A stretch of DNA of 64,000 nt from Halosimplex amylolyticum (GTDB lineage: Archaea > Halobacteriota > Halobacteria > Halobacteriales > Haloarculaceae), in the NCBI RefSeq assembly GCF_051414035.1, contig NZ_JBLKNW010000001.1, forward strand, positions 1,736,001 through 1,800,000. The letters are read 5' to 3'. Positions 50,004 to 58,579 of this stretch are shown piece by piece (position 1 is the stretch's first letter; each line of letters begins with the position of its first letter). A program made the translations under genes and the position numbers. The notes beneath the pieces were generated by a model that saw only the letters and a program-made list of their open reading frames with translations, did no database searches and was not told the DNA's origin.

Positions 50004-51308
50004 ATGGTCGCCGACGACGGCCGCGAGTCCGGAAGCGACGCGGACAGCGCGGCGACTGCCGGTTCGGACGCCGCGGCCGCGGGCGGAACGGGCGCCGCCG
50101 ATGCCGTCCCGACCAGTTCCTACCTGCTCGTCGTGCTCGGCGCGGTCAGCTACCTCCTCCTGATGGCGAACTGGTTCGCGCTCGCGGCCTTCCTCGACCC
50201 AATCGCCGACGGACTCGGCCTGTCGGACACCCAGGCAGGGGCGCTCGTCGGCGCCGTCCCGCTCACGTACGTCCCGCTGTCCCTGCTCTCTGGACTCGTC
50301 CTCGACCGCATCGGCGCGCGCCGCGGGATCGCCCTCGCCGTCGGCATCTTCGGCGTCGCGCAGTTGCTCCGCTCGGCCACCGTCGGCTTCGCGGGGATGC
50401 TCGCCACGACCGTCCTCTTCGCCGTCGGTGCCACCGGGATCACGTTCGGCCTGCCGAAACTCGTCGCGAGCGTCTTCCCCTCGCGCCTGCTGGGGACGAT
50501 GTCGACGGTGTACATCCTCGGCTCCTACGCCGGGACGGCCGCGGCCTACAGCGTCGGTCGGGCGATCCTCGGCCCGGCGCTCGGCGGGTGGCGCCCGACC
50601 TTCCGCGCGCTCGCCGCCGCGGCGCTCGCCTTCCTGGCCGTCTGGGTCCCCGTCGCCCTCTGGCACGCTCGCCGACACGGGACGCCCTACGGCGACGGGG
50701 GCGAGAGCGCCTTCTCGGTCGCCTCCCTCCGGAGCGACGTGCGACAGGTGTTCTCACACCGGGTCATGCGGCTGCTCGTCGTCGTCGGCACCGCGTACCT
50801 CCTGCTCGGCCACAGCTTACAGGGCTGGCTCCCCACGCTGGCCGGGTCGCGTGGCGTCGCGCCCGAGACCGCCGCGACCGTCGCCACGCTGTTCGTCGTC
50901 GGCCAGGCCGTCGGGACCATCGCCGTGCCGCCGATCTCGGACCGGCTCGGCCGCAGGCGCGAGGGGGTCGTCGCCTGCGGGCTCGCCGCCGTCGTCGGCG
51001 TCGTCGCGCTCGTCTTCGTCGGGGAGGCAGTCGGCGCCGGCGCGGCCGCGCTCGTCGCCGGGAGCGGCGTGGGCGGCGTCTCCCCGCTCGTGCGTGCTAT
51101 CCCGACCGAGATCGAGGACATCGGGCCGGCGCTGACCGCGACGGCCGTGAGCCTGGTCTTCGCCGTCGGCGAACTCGGCGGCTTCTTCGGCCCGTTCCTG
51201 GTCGGCGGGCTCCGCGATCTGACCGGATCCTTCCTCCCCGGTCTCGCCGTGCTCGCCGTCGGCGCGCTCGCGATGGTCGCCGCCGGGCTTCGACTGCCCG
51301 AGATCTGA
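50004..51308 (+). CDS. Major facilitator superfamily transporter
   Basis: A 434-residue transporter with an acidic Ala/Gly/Ser-rich N-terminal extension (about 35 residues) and 12 helices. The loop 2-3 motif A is 'GLVLDRIGARRGIALAVG' and its second-half copy 'PPISDRLGRRREGVVACGLA'. It resembles the nitrate/oxalate/cyanate-type branch (CynX/NarK-like) loosely. Substrate unknown. GCCTATATAGGC, a 12-bp palindrome containing the TATA core, is at 49971-49982, about 27 nt upstream. An imperfect 22-bp direct repeat lies just after the stop. Confidence 0.88.
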   Translation: MVADDGRESGSDADSAATAGSDAAAAGGTGAADAVPTSSYLLVVLGAVSYLLLMANWFALAAFLDPIADGLGLSDTQAGALVGAVPLTYVPLSLLSGLVLDRIGARRGIALAVGIFGVAQLLRSATVGFAGMLATTVLFAVGATGITFGLPKLVASVFPSRLLGTMSTVYILGSYAGTAAAYSVGRAILGPALGGWRPTFRALAAAALAFLAVWVPVALWHARRHGTPYGDGGESAFSVASLRSDVRQVFSHRVMRLLVVVGTAYLLLGHSLQGWLPTLAGSRGVAPETAATVATLFVVGQAVGTIAVPPISDRLGRRREGVVACGLAAVVGVVALVFVGEAVGAGAAALVAGSGVGGVSPLVRAIPTEIEDIGPALTATAVSLVFAVGELGGFFGPFLVGGLRDLTGSFLPGLAVLAVGALAMVAAGLRLPEI

Positions 51309-51483
51309 CTCGGCCACCGGTCGGACCGGGGTCCGCCCCCGGTCGGAGCGGGGCCAGCGAACGGATTCCGCGACGAGTGGTGTCAACTACCGAAAGTGGC
51401 GTCCGCCGTTACGGTCTGCAGCCGCCGAAAAGAGTGAACCGGCCGAACTCGCGGCCCCCGGTCCGGCGTCGTTCCGCGCCGTT

Positions 51484-53361
51484 CTACGCGTCGGATTCTC
51501 GGTTTTCGAGGACGCTCTCGACCTGTTCGACGAAGGGAGCGACGTCGTCGCGGTCGGTGCGCTCGGCGAGGAGTTCGGGGACGCGGTAGTCGTAGCGACC
51601 GCGGCCGACGTGTTCGACGAGGCCGCGGACGCGCAGTCGCCGGTTGCGCGCGTAGGCGGCCGTGCGGTCCTCGGACCCACCGGCGGCGAACAGCGCGTCC
51701 ATCGGCGTGCCGGGGCCGTGGTCGCGGTAGTACCGGAGCATCTGGCGCGTCTCCGGGCCGAGATCCGCGAGGTCGTTCGCGAGTTCGCGGGCGAACGCGG
51801 CCGCGTCCTCGACCGATTCGGCGTCGACGGTCGCGGTCGTCCCCGCCTCGAACGCGTCGGTCGCGCGGTCGCCGAGCGGGTTCCCCTCGACGGCGTCGAA
51901 CCCGCGCGTCATCGCCGCCGTGTCGCTCGCGCCGCCCGACTCGGTTGTCCCGTCGACGACCCCGCCGTCGGTCGCCGCGTCCGCGGCCGCTGCAGCCGCG
52001 TTCCCACCGGCGTCGTCGCCGAACGCGCCGGCCATGTCGAACATCCCGGCGCCGCCGGCGTCTCCGGCGCTGCCGTTCGCCTTCGCCGATGCGTCGTCGC
52101 CGTTCGCTGCTGCACCGTCGCCGTTCCAGGTCATCGCGTTCTGCTCGTAGCCGTCGTCCTCGCGGGCGGTCTCGTCGGGGAGCGGGCGGTCCTCCTCGCG
52201 GCCCGACGGGCCGTCGCCCCAGCGCGCGGCTTCGTCGAACGAGGCCTGGTCGCCCGTCGCGGCCGCGCGCTGCTCGCGCATCCGTTGCTGTTCGGTTCGG
52301 CCGGGGTTTGCGCCCTTGACGTGGTCGACCAGCGCCTGCGTGAACTGGTCGGCCATCCGCTGCATGTCGCGGGCGTCCTGCAGTTCCGCTTCGAGTTCCG
52401 CGATGCGGGAGTTCTTCTCGTCGAGCTGGTCGCGGAGTTCGGCGATGCGGTCCTCGGTCTGCTCTTTCTCCTCGCTGATCTCCGCGAGTTCGGAGACGAG
52501 GTCGTCGCTGACGGACTTCAGGTCCGGGCGCTCGAAGTCGTCGAGGCCGGGCGTCGCGCCGGCGTCGAAGGTCTGTTTGCGGTGGAACTGGACGCGCTGG
52601 ATCGCCTCGGCCCAGTCGTTCATCATGAACGCCTCGCCGTCGTCCAGGTCCTCGACCGCCTCGGCGTACTCGCGGTCGAGCACCCGGCTGACGACCTTGG
52701 TGTCGTTGTTCCAGGTGAGCCGGTGCCAGACGAGCCAGTCGCACTGAGTGATGAAGTCCTTCTTCACGTCGGCGGGGCGCTGGCTGATGCCGACGATGCC
52801 CAGGCCGTGCTTGCGGCCGCGCTTGCTGATTTTAATCAGCATCTTGCCGCACTCGCCGACGCTGCCCTTCTGCGGGATCCACTCGTGGCACTCCTCGACG
52901 AGCATCAGGAAGGGCTGTTTGAGCTTCTTGGCCTTCGCGAAGAGACGCTTCGAGACTTCAGTCAGAAGTTCCGCGGCCTCCTCCTCGTCGAGGAACGAGG
53001 AGACGTCGAGGATGATGGGGACGTTCTGTTCGAGGGCGAGGGAAGCGATCTTCTCGGCGTGTTCGACGGTGATCTGGATGTCGCACTCGTCGTCGGCGCC
53101 GGCGTGGAGGATCTCGTACTCCTCCTTGAGGCCGTAGTACTCGCCGTCGATGTCGACGATGAGCATGCCGAAGCCGTTGTCCAGCAGCTTCTCGACGACG
53201 ACGCTCGCCGTGTTGGACTTGCCCGATCCGGACTTGCCGGTGATGAAGCCGCGACCGGTCAGCAACTCGACGACGGGCAGGTCGACCGACCGACCCGGCT
53301 CGCCGCTCCCACAGGGTCCGTCGCTGACGTCCGCGACGGTGATCGACTCTGTCTCTGCCAT
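51484..53361 (-). CDS. HerA-like / DUF87 ATPase with coiled coil and disordered linker
   Basis: A 625-residue ATPase. Walker A is at 41-49 ('TGKSGSGKSN'), 'MLIVDIDGEYYGLKEEY' follows, Walker B-like 'FLMLVEECHEWIPQKGS' and 'GLGIVGISQRPADVKKDFITQCDWLVWHRL' (arginine finger region) complete a HerA/FtsK-like motor. A coiled coil ('LAEISEEKEQTEDRIAELRDQLDEKNSRIAELEAELQDARDM') and a ~150-residue Gly/Ala/Asp-rich linker lead to a C-terminal winged-helix-like domain ('LRYYRDHGPGTPMDALFAAGGSEDRTAAYARNRRLRVRGLVEHV'). Unlike true HerA it has no neighbouring NurA nuclease here. DNA or chromatin translocation is inferred. Confidence 0.83.
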   Translation of the reverse strand: MAETESITVADVSDGPCGSGEPGRSVDLPVVELLTGRGFITGKSGSGKSNTASVVVEKLLDNGFGMLIVDIDGEYYGLKEEYEILHAGADDECDIQITVEHAEKIASLALEQNVPIILDVSSFLDEEEAAELLTEVSKRLFAKAKKLKQPFLMLVEECHEWIPQKGSVGECGKMLIKISKRGRKHGLGIVGISQRPADVKKDFITQCDWLVWHRLTWNNDTKVVSRVLDREYAEAVEDLDDGEAFMMNDWAEAIQRVQFHRKQTFDAGATPGLDDFERPDLKSVSDDLVSELAEISEEKEQTEDRIAELRDQLDEKNSRIAELEAELQDARDMQRMADQFTQALVDHVKGANPGRTEQQRMREQRAAATGDQASFDEAARWGDGPSGREEDRPLPDETAREDDGYEQNAMTWNGDGAAANGDDASAKANGSAGDAGGAGMFDMAGAFGDDAGGNAAAAAADAATDGGVVDGTTESGGASDTAAMTRGFDAVEGNPLGDRATDAFEAGTTATVDAESVEDAAAFARELANDLADLGPETRQMLRYYRDHGPGTPMDALFAAGGSEDRTAAYARNRRLRVRGLVEHVGRGRYDYRVPELLAERTDRDDVAPFVEQVESVLENRESDA

Positions 53362-53464
53362 TACGGATCGACAGCCGCGGCGGAGCCATAAGCCCCCGTC
53401 AGACCTCCGTCTGACGCCCCCGCGACCGCAGCCTTTTTTCGCCCGCCGCGAGCCTCGTCGCTCG

Positions 53465-54325
53465 ATGACAGTTCCGCGCGCCCTCCCGACCGCGGCCGTC
53501 GCGCTCGTCGCCCTCCTCGCCGGCTGCTTCGGCGGGCTCGGCGGTGCCGGTACCGCGACGCCGACGCCAGCAGCCACGCCTTCGGCCACACCGACGGAGA
53601 CGCCGACCGCCTCGGCAACGCCCTCGCCCTCACCGACACCCACACCGACGCCGACACCCACACCGACGCCGACGCCGACCGCCTCGGCAACGCCCTCGCC
53701 CTCACCGACACCCACACCGACGCCGACACCCACACCGACGCCGACGCCGACACCCACACCGACGCCATCGCCGACTCCGACCGCGACGCCGACGGAGACG
53801 GCGACCGCCACGTCAGACCCGCTCGCGACGCGCGTTCTCGAAGACGCGGACCTCGGCGTCCGCGTGACCGCGACGGGGCCCGAGTCGGCCTTCGACTTCA
53901 CGAACGTCCTGAACGCGACCGGGGAGTTCTGGACGACGAGCCCGGTACTCGACTGCGCGAGCGCGTCGCCGTTCGTCCGCGTCGTGACCGGAGGACAGAT
54001 CGACGACGCGACCGTCGAGATGGGCTACGACCCCGCCGAGATCCCCGGCAACGGCACCGAGTCGGAACTGCGAGTCTTCGCGTTCAACGACACCGTCCAG
54101 TTCTACGTCCCGATGAACACGACGGTCGACGCGGCGAACGACACCGTCGTCGCGACCGAAACCGAGCCGGCGAACTTCACCGTCGGGAGCGGGGACGACG
54201 CCGAGACCGTCACCCCGCGGGTCGACGGGACGACGCTGGACGAGATCTTCGTCGTCCTCCACGCGCCGACGTTCTGGGAGTTCTGGGAGGACGGGGAGTC
54301 GCCCGACCGCTGCGAGCGGGAGTGA
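53465..54325 (+). CDS. Lipoprotein with Thr/Pro-rich stalk
   Basis: A 286-residue secreted protein. Signal with lipobox 'ALVALLAGCFGGLGG', then about 90 residues of Thr-Pro/Ser-Pro repeats (residues ~30-120), probably an O-glycosylated stalk spacing the domain from the membrane. The C-terminal ~165-residue domain ('VRVTATGPESAFDFTNVLNATGEFW', 'FAFNDTVQFYVPMNTTVDAANDTVV') is beta-rich with several N-x-S/T sites. No family recognised. The stalk DNA is a tandem repeat array and may vary in length. Divergent from the HerA-like gene, with TTTTTT as a probable TATA region about 30 nt upstream. Confidence 0.75.
   Translation: MTVPRALPTAAVALVALLAGCFGGLGGAGTATPTPAATPSATPTETPTASATPSPSPTPTPTPTPTPTPTPTASATPSPSPTPTPTPTPTPTPTPTPTPTPSPTPTATPTETATATSDPLATRVLEDADLGVRVTATGPESAFDFTNVLNATGEFWTTSPVLDCASASPFVRVVTGGQIDDATVEMGYDPAEIPGNGTESELRVFAFNDTVQFYVPMNTTVDAANDTVVATETEPANFTVGSGDDAETVTPRVDGTTLDEIFVVLHAPTFWEFWEDGESPDRCERE
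53573..53812. repeat. Low-complexity Thr/Pro-coding tandem repeats
   Basis: Stretches of CCGACACCCACA/CCGACGCC type units; a block of about 84 bp beginning ACCGCCTCGGCAACGCCCTC near 53608 recurs about 69-72 bp later near 53680. It codes the stalk of the lipoprotein. Length changes by slippage or recombination are likely. Confidence 0.7.
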
Positions 54326-54405
54326 CGTGTTCGATGGTCAAGCGATTTAACTGCGGGGCGCGAACGTGGAGTAGAGTGGTCGCGACCGATGGAGTGGATG
54401 GGACC

Positions 54406-54753
54406 GTGACGCGCTACGAGACGACCGTCGAGGAGGGGACGGTGTACGTCGGCGCACCGGACGGACCGCTGGAGATCGGGCCGCTGGAGACGGTGCTCGA
54501 CGCCGTCGGCGGCCCGTCGTGGACGATCAGCTACTCCGCCGCCGAGACCGAGCGCCACCCAGAGATGGACACCAGCGACGCCGGGCTCACCGTCGACGTC
54601 GTCGACATGATGCACACGATGACCTTCGGCGAGCGCTTCGTCGAGACGATGGCCGCCCACCCGACCGAGACGCCCGAGAACGGCGACCTGTCCCCGCGCA
54701 TGGGACTGTTCGTCGGCAAACTCCTGGACAACCTGGAAAACGGCGTCGACTGA
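54406..54753 (+). CDS. Hypothetical acidic protein
   Basis: A 115-residue soluble protein from GTG 54406: 'MTRYETTVEEGTVYVGAPDGPLEIGPLETVLDAVGGPSWTISYSAAETERHPEMDTSDAGLTVDVVDMMHTMTFGERFVETMAAHP'. An upstream ATG (54337) would add 23 basic, Cys-containing residues and is unlikely. Helical C-terminus. I do not recognise the family. A GATTTAACT element near 54345 would give a short leader. Confidence 0.65.
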   Translation: MTRYETTVEEGTVYVGAPDGPLEIGPLETVLDAVGGPSWTISYSAAETERHPEMDTSDAGLTVDVVDMMHTMTFGERFVETMAAHPTETPENGDLSPRMGLFVGKLLDNLENGVD

Positions 54754-54845
54754 CGAGGGGCGCGCGGCGCGGTCGGAGCCGCCGGCCTGGCCCCGCCGAC
54801 CGGTCCGGTCTGACCAACTAAACGTCTGGCAGCCGTGCTGCCAGT

Positions 54846-56267
54846 ATGGGGGATCAGTTTCTGGTCGTCGGCGGCGACGCCGCGGGGATGAGTGCAGCAA
54901 GCAAGGCGAAGCGGGACGCGCCCGAGACCGACGTGATCGTGTTCGAGCGGAGTAACTGGGTCTCGTTCGGCGCCTGCGGGCTGCCGTACTACGTGAAAGG
55001 GGAGATCGCGAAACTCGAGGACCTCGTGGTCATGGAACCGCGCCGGTTCGTCGAGGAGCGGGGGATCGACCTCCGGCGCAATCACGAGGTGACGGCGGTC
55101 GATCCCGACGCCCGCGAGGTCACCGTCGAGACCGACGACGGTCACTACCGCGAATCGTACGACGAACTGCTGCTCGCGACCGGCGGGCAGGCGCGGCTCC
55201 CCGACGTTCCGGGGGTGGACCTGGATGGCATTTTCCCGATCCGGAGCCTGGAGGCCGGGCGCGCGCTCAGGAACTACGTGGCCCACCACGAGGAGCGCCC
55301 GGCCCGCGGGATCGGCTCGACCAGTGCGCGGGAGCTCCGGTCGCACCTCGACGAGGCGGACCCGGAGGTCGTCGCCGTCGTCGGCGCGAACAAGATCGGC
55401 ATCGAACTCGCGGAGGCATTCCTCGCCCGCGACCTCGAGGTCCACCTGTTCGACTCGGGGCCGCGGGTGCTCCGGTCGTTCGGGGCGGACATCGCCGAGA
55501 TGGTCGAAGACCACCTCGCGGAGGGCGGCGTCGAGCTCCACCTGGACAGTCCGGTCGAGCGGTTCCGTGGCAGCGACGGGACGATCACCATGGTCGAGAC
55601 TGCGGACGACAGGGTGGCGGTCGACGCGGTGGCGGTCGACGTCGGCGTCGACCCGGAGGTCGAACTCGCCGAGGACGCGAGCATCGAACTCGGGCCGACC
55701 GGCGCTGTGGCGACCGACGAGTACGGTCGGACGAGCGCGCCGGACGTCTTCGCTGCCGGCGACTGCGCCGAGAAGCGCGAGCTGCTCACCGGCGACCCCA
55801 TCCTGTGGCCCTTCGCGCTCGCAGCCAACCGCGCTGGGCGGGCGGTCGGGCGGACGGTCGCCGGGCAGCCGGCAGCCGTCGGCGGCGTCGTCAGGACGCT
55901 CGTGATGAAAGCGTTCGACCTGCAGGTCGCCAGGTCCGGGATCGTCGACCACGACGAGGCCCGCGCAGCCGGATTCGACCCAGTCTCGGCGCTCATCACG
56001 TCTATCACGCGCGCTCACTACTACCCGGGCTGGTCGCGGATGGTCGTCCACGCGACGGCCGACGCGGAGTCCGGGCGCTTCCTGGGCGCGAACATGGTCG
56101 CCGAGGAAGGGACCGCCCACCGGATCAACTCGGTCGCCACCGCCGTCACCGCCGGGATGACCGTCGACGAGGTCGGGGCCCTCGACTTCGGCTACGCCCC
56201 GCCGTTCGGGCCCGTCTGGGACCCCGTGCTCGGCGTGTCGAAAGTCCTCGAAGCGAAACTGGAGTGA
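54846..56267 (+). CDS. FAD/NAD(P)-dependent oxidoreductase, CoA-disulfide-reductase type
   Basis: A 473-residue flavoenzyme. FAD motif 'FLVVGGDAAGMSAASKAKR', redox cysteine C44 in 'SFGACGLPYYVKGEI', NAD site 'EVVAVVGANKIGIELAEAFLARDLEVHLFD', and 'DVFAAGDCAEKRELLTGD' plus a C-terminal dimerisation domain. The single redox Cys is the hallmark of CoA-disulfide reductase/NADH oxidase. It could recycle CoA disulfide or reduce oxygen. Unusually, the glycine-rich NAD motif reads GANKIG instead of GxGxxG, which may affect cofactor preference. Confidence 0.87.
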   Translation: MGDQFLVVGGDAAGMSAASKAKRDAPETDVIVFERSNWVSFGACGLPYYVKGEIAKLEDLVVMEPRRFVEERGIDLRRNHEVTAVDPDAREVTVETDDGHYRESYDELLLATGGQARLPDVPGVDLDGIFPIRSLEAGRALRNYVAHHEERPARGIGSTSARELRSHLDEADPEVVAVVGANKIGIELAEAFLARDLEVHLFDSGPRVLRSFGADIAEMVEDHLAEGGVELHLDSPVERFRGSDGTITMVETADDRVAVDAVAVDVGVDPEVELAEDASIELGPTGAVATDEYGRTSAPDVFAAGDCAEKRELLTGDPILWPFALAANRAGRAVGRTVAGQPAAVGGVVRTLVMKAFDLQVARSGIVDHDEARAAGFDPVSALITSITRAHYYPGWSRMVVHATADAESGRFLGANMVAEEGTAHRINSVATAVTAGMTVDEVGALDFGYAPPFGPVWDPVLGVSKVLEAKLE

Positions 56268-56274
56268 CTGCCGG

Positions 56275-57627
56275 TCAGTCGCGGCCCCGTCGCCGGGCGA
56301 GGACCAGGCCGGTCGCCGAGGCGACGCCCGCGATCACGGCGAGAGCGAGAAACAGCGCGGTCACGTCGGCGAACGCGAGGATCCCGCCGGCGAGAGTCCC
56401 GCCGAGCGCGCCGACGCCGAACACGCCGAGGTAGGTGAACCCGTAGGAGAGTCCGCGCGTTCCCGACGGCGTGTACTCGGCGACGGTGGCCTGGTACATC
56501 GGCTGGACGACGAACAGGAGGACGCCGAGGACGGCCCCGAGCGCCATCAGCGGGACGACCCCTGCGTTCGAGACGGGGACGAACAGCAGCGCGAGGACGG
56601 CCAGCCCGCCGAACGCGCCGGCGATGCCGTACTCGACGGGGACGCGGTCGGTCAGCTTCCCGCCGGCGTACTGGCCGAGGACGCCGACCAGCAGGAGCCC
56701 GGAGTAGAAGTAGTCCTGCGGGTTGAGCGTCTGTCCGCCGCCGGCCTCGACGCCCAGGGCCGAACTGACGCCCGGCGGGAGGAGCGCCGCGACCGGGATG
56801 GGCTCGAAGCCGGGCAGCCCCCGCAGGAGTTCGGGGAGGAAGGTCAGGACGCCGCGGTAGTACAGCCCCGAGCACATCACCACGACGAACACCAGCACGA
56901 AGCTCCCGGCGAACAGCCGCCGGGACTCCGCGAGGAACTCGCCCAGCGAGTCGACGCCGCTGTCCGCCTTCGACTCGCCGGCGCTCCCGCCGTCCGCGGC
57001 GGCCTCATCGGCGTCGGCGGCGGTCTCATCGGCGTCGACGGCCGCCGTCTCGTCGAAGTTCGCCTGTGAGGCGTACACCGCGGCGAGCAGCGCGGGCGCG
57101 CCGAGGACGAGCGCGACCGTGCGCCACTCGACGAAGAGTAGTAGAATAGCCGCCAGCAGGGGGCCGAGGCCGATGCCGACGTTGCCGGCGATGCCGTGGT
57201 AGGCGAGGCCGGTCCCGCGCTCGGAGACGCCCTTGCTGATGAGCGAGAGCCCGGCCGGGTGGTAGACGCTGGCGCTCGCGCCCCACAGGACCAGCGCCAG
57301 CGCGACGACGACCATGCTCGACGCCAGGCCGAGCAGTATGTAGGAGAGTCCCATCCCGAACAGACAGGCGCTGATGAGCCGCCTGGAGCCGAGCCGGTCG
57401 ACGAGCACGCCACCCGGCAGCGCGCCGAGACCGAACAGGCCGTAGCCGAGCGTGACGATCACGCCGACCGTCGCCGTCGTCACGTCGAACTGCGCGACGC
57501 CGAGCGCGATGGTCTCGAACTCGGTGAGCCAGACGACGACGAACAGCGGCACCGCCATCTCGTAGGTGTGGACCGCCCCGTGGGCGAGCATCACGAGCGC
57601 GGTGATCGCTCTGTCGTTCGCGTTCAC
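56275..57627 (-). CDS. Major facilitator superfamily transporter
   Basis: A 450-residue 12-helix transporter with GTG start. Helix 1 'ALVMLAHGAVHTYEMAVPLFVVVWL' and motif A 'PGGVLVDRLGSRRLISA' resemble the fosmidomycin-resistance (Fsr-like) or YfkF-like MFS group. A central cytoplasmic loop of about 60 acidic residues ('DADETAADADEAAADGGSAGESKADSG') has two near-identical 9-residue repeats. Substrate unknown. Stops 8 nt from the convergent oxidoreductase. Confidence 0.86.
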   Translation of the reverse strand: MNANDRAITALVMLAHGAVHTYEMAVPLFVVVWLTEFETIALGVAQFDVTTATVGVIVTLGYGLFGLGALPGGVLVDRLGSRRLISACLFGMGLSYILLGLASSMVVVALALVLWGASASVYHPAGLSLISKGVSERGTGLAYHGIAGNVGIGLGPLLAAILLLFVEWRTVALVLGAPALLAAVYASQANFDETAAVDADETAADADEAAADGGSAGESKADSGVDSLGEFLAESRRLFAGSFVLVFVVVMCSGLYYRGVLTFLPELLRGLPGFEPIPVAALLPPGVSSALGVEAGGGQTLNPQDYFYSGLLLVGVLGQYAGGKLTDRVPVEYGIAGAFGGLAVLALLFVPVSNAGVVPLMALGAVLGVLLFVVQPMYQATVAEYTPSGTRGLSYGFTYLGVFGVGALGGTLAGGILAFADVTALFLALAVIAGVASATGLVLARRRGRD

Positions 57628-57714
57628 TGCCCGTTCGTTCCCCGCCGATCGCCTTTATTTCGATGATCGCGGAAGTGGAGCGCCCGTCTCTCGACCGGCG
57701 GTCGAACGGGGTCG

Positions 57715-58461
57715 TCAGCCTCCGTCGCTTCCGGCGACACCGCCGGCTCCCTCGACCACCGTGTTCCGGAGCGTCCCGACGCCCTCGTAGGTTATCTCGA
57801 CGGTGTCACCCGGTTCGACGGTGCCCGGATTCGCGGGGCTCCCGAACGCGATGGCGTCACCGGGCCGGAACGTGAACCGGCGAGAGAGATAAGAGACGAT
57901 CTCGTAGGGATCGAACAGCATCAGTTCGGTGTTGGCGTCCTGCCGTTGTTCGCCGCCGACGAACGTCTCCACGTCCAGTCCGGTCGGGTCGACGTCGGTC
58001 TCGATCCACGGGCCGAGCGGCCCGGACGTGTCGAAGGCCTTCCGGGCCGTCCGGCCCTGCTGGTCGAGCGCGTCGACGTCGTTCATGATCGTGTACCCGC
58101 GGACGACGTCGGGGACCTCTTCGGGCGACACGTCGCGGCACCGCTCGTCGATGACCGCGACGAGTTCGCCCGCGTAGGTCAGTTCCTCGGTCCACTCGGG
58201 GTAGCGGATCGGGTCCTCGGGACCGACAAGCGCCGCCGGCGGCTTGATGAAGAAGTCCGGTTCCTCCGGGCGTTCGTAGTCCATCTGGTCGAGCGTCTCG
58301 GCGAAGTTCCGTCCGACGCAGTACAGCGCCGAGGGCGAGCAGGGGTAGGTGAGGTCGCCGTCGCGGCCGACGACGTACTCGCCGTCGTCGGCGATGATCA
58401 CGCCGTCCTCGTACCGACCCTCGACGACGCCCTCGGGCGTCTGCAAGCGGGCGAGTCGCAT
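57715..58461 (-). CDS. Fumarylacetoacetate hydrolase family protein
   Basis: A 248-residue FAH-fold protein: 'SALYCVGRNFAETLDQMD', 'PDFFIKPPAALVGPEDPIRYPEW' and 'LTYAGELVAVIDERCRDVSPEEVPDVVRGYTIMNDVDALDQQGRTARKAFDTSGPLGPWI', then 'LSRRFTFRPGDAIAFGSPANPG' and 'GDTVEITYEGVGTLRNTVVE'. The metal-binding Glu/Asp residues are conserved. Members are 2-keto-acid hydratases, decarboxylases or acylpyruvases; the reaction is open. ATG 58461 chosen since 'MRLARLQTPEG' is the family start. Confidence 0.9.
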   Translation of the reverse strand: MRLARLQTPEGVVEGRYEDGVIIADDGEYVVGRDGDLTYPCSPSALYCVGRNFAETLDQMDYERPEEPDFFIKPPAALVGPEDPIRYPEWTEELTYAGELVAVIDERCRDVSPEEVPDVVRGYTIMNDVDALDQQGRTARKAFDTSGPLGPWIETDVDPTGLDVETFVGGEQRQDANTELMLFDPYEIVSYLSRRFTFRPGDAIAFGSPANPGTVEPGDTVEITYEGVGTLRNTVVEGAGGVAGSDGG

Positions 58462-58579
58462 GCGACTCGGTTGAACGCTCCCGTACAAAGATCCCCCGGA
58501 CTCGCGTCGCGAACGGCTCCCGTCGGGCGTGCTTCCGAGGTGAGATCACCGCGTCGGATCCGGCCGTGCGGCGGCGCCG

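Noticed and set aside
53361..53768. 135-codon minus-strand frame opposite the Thr/Pro stalk
   Set aside because: It is the antisense of the stalk repeats (Val/Ser/Ala repeats) with no start context.
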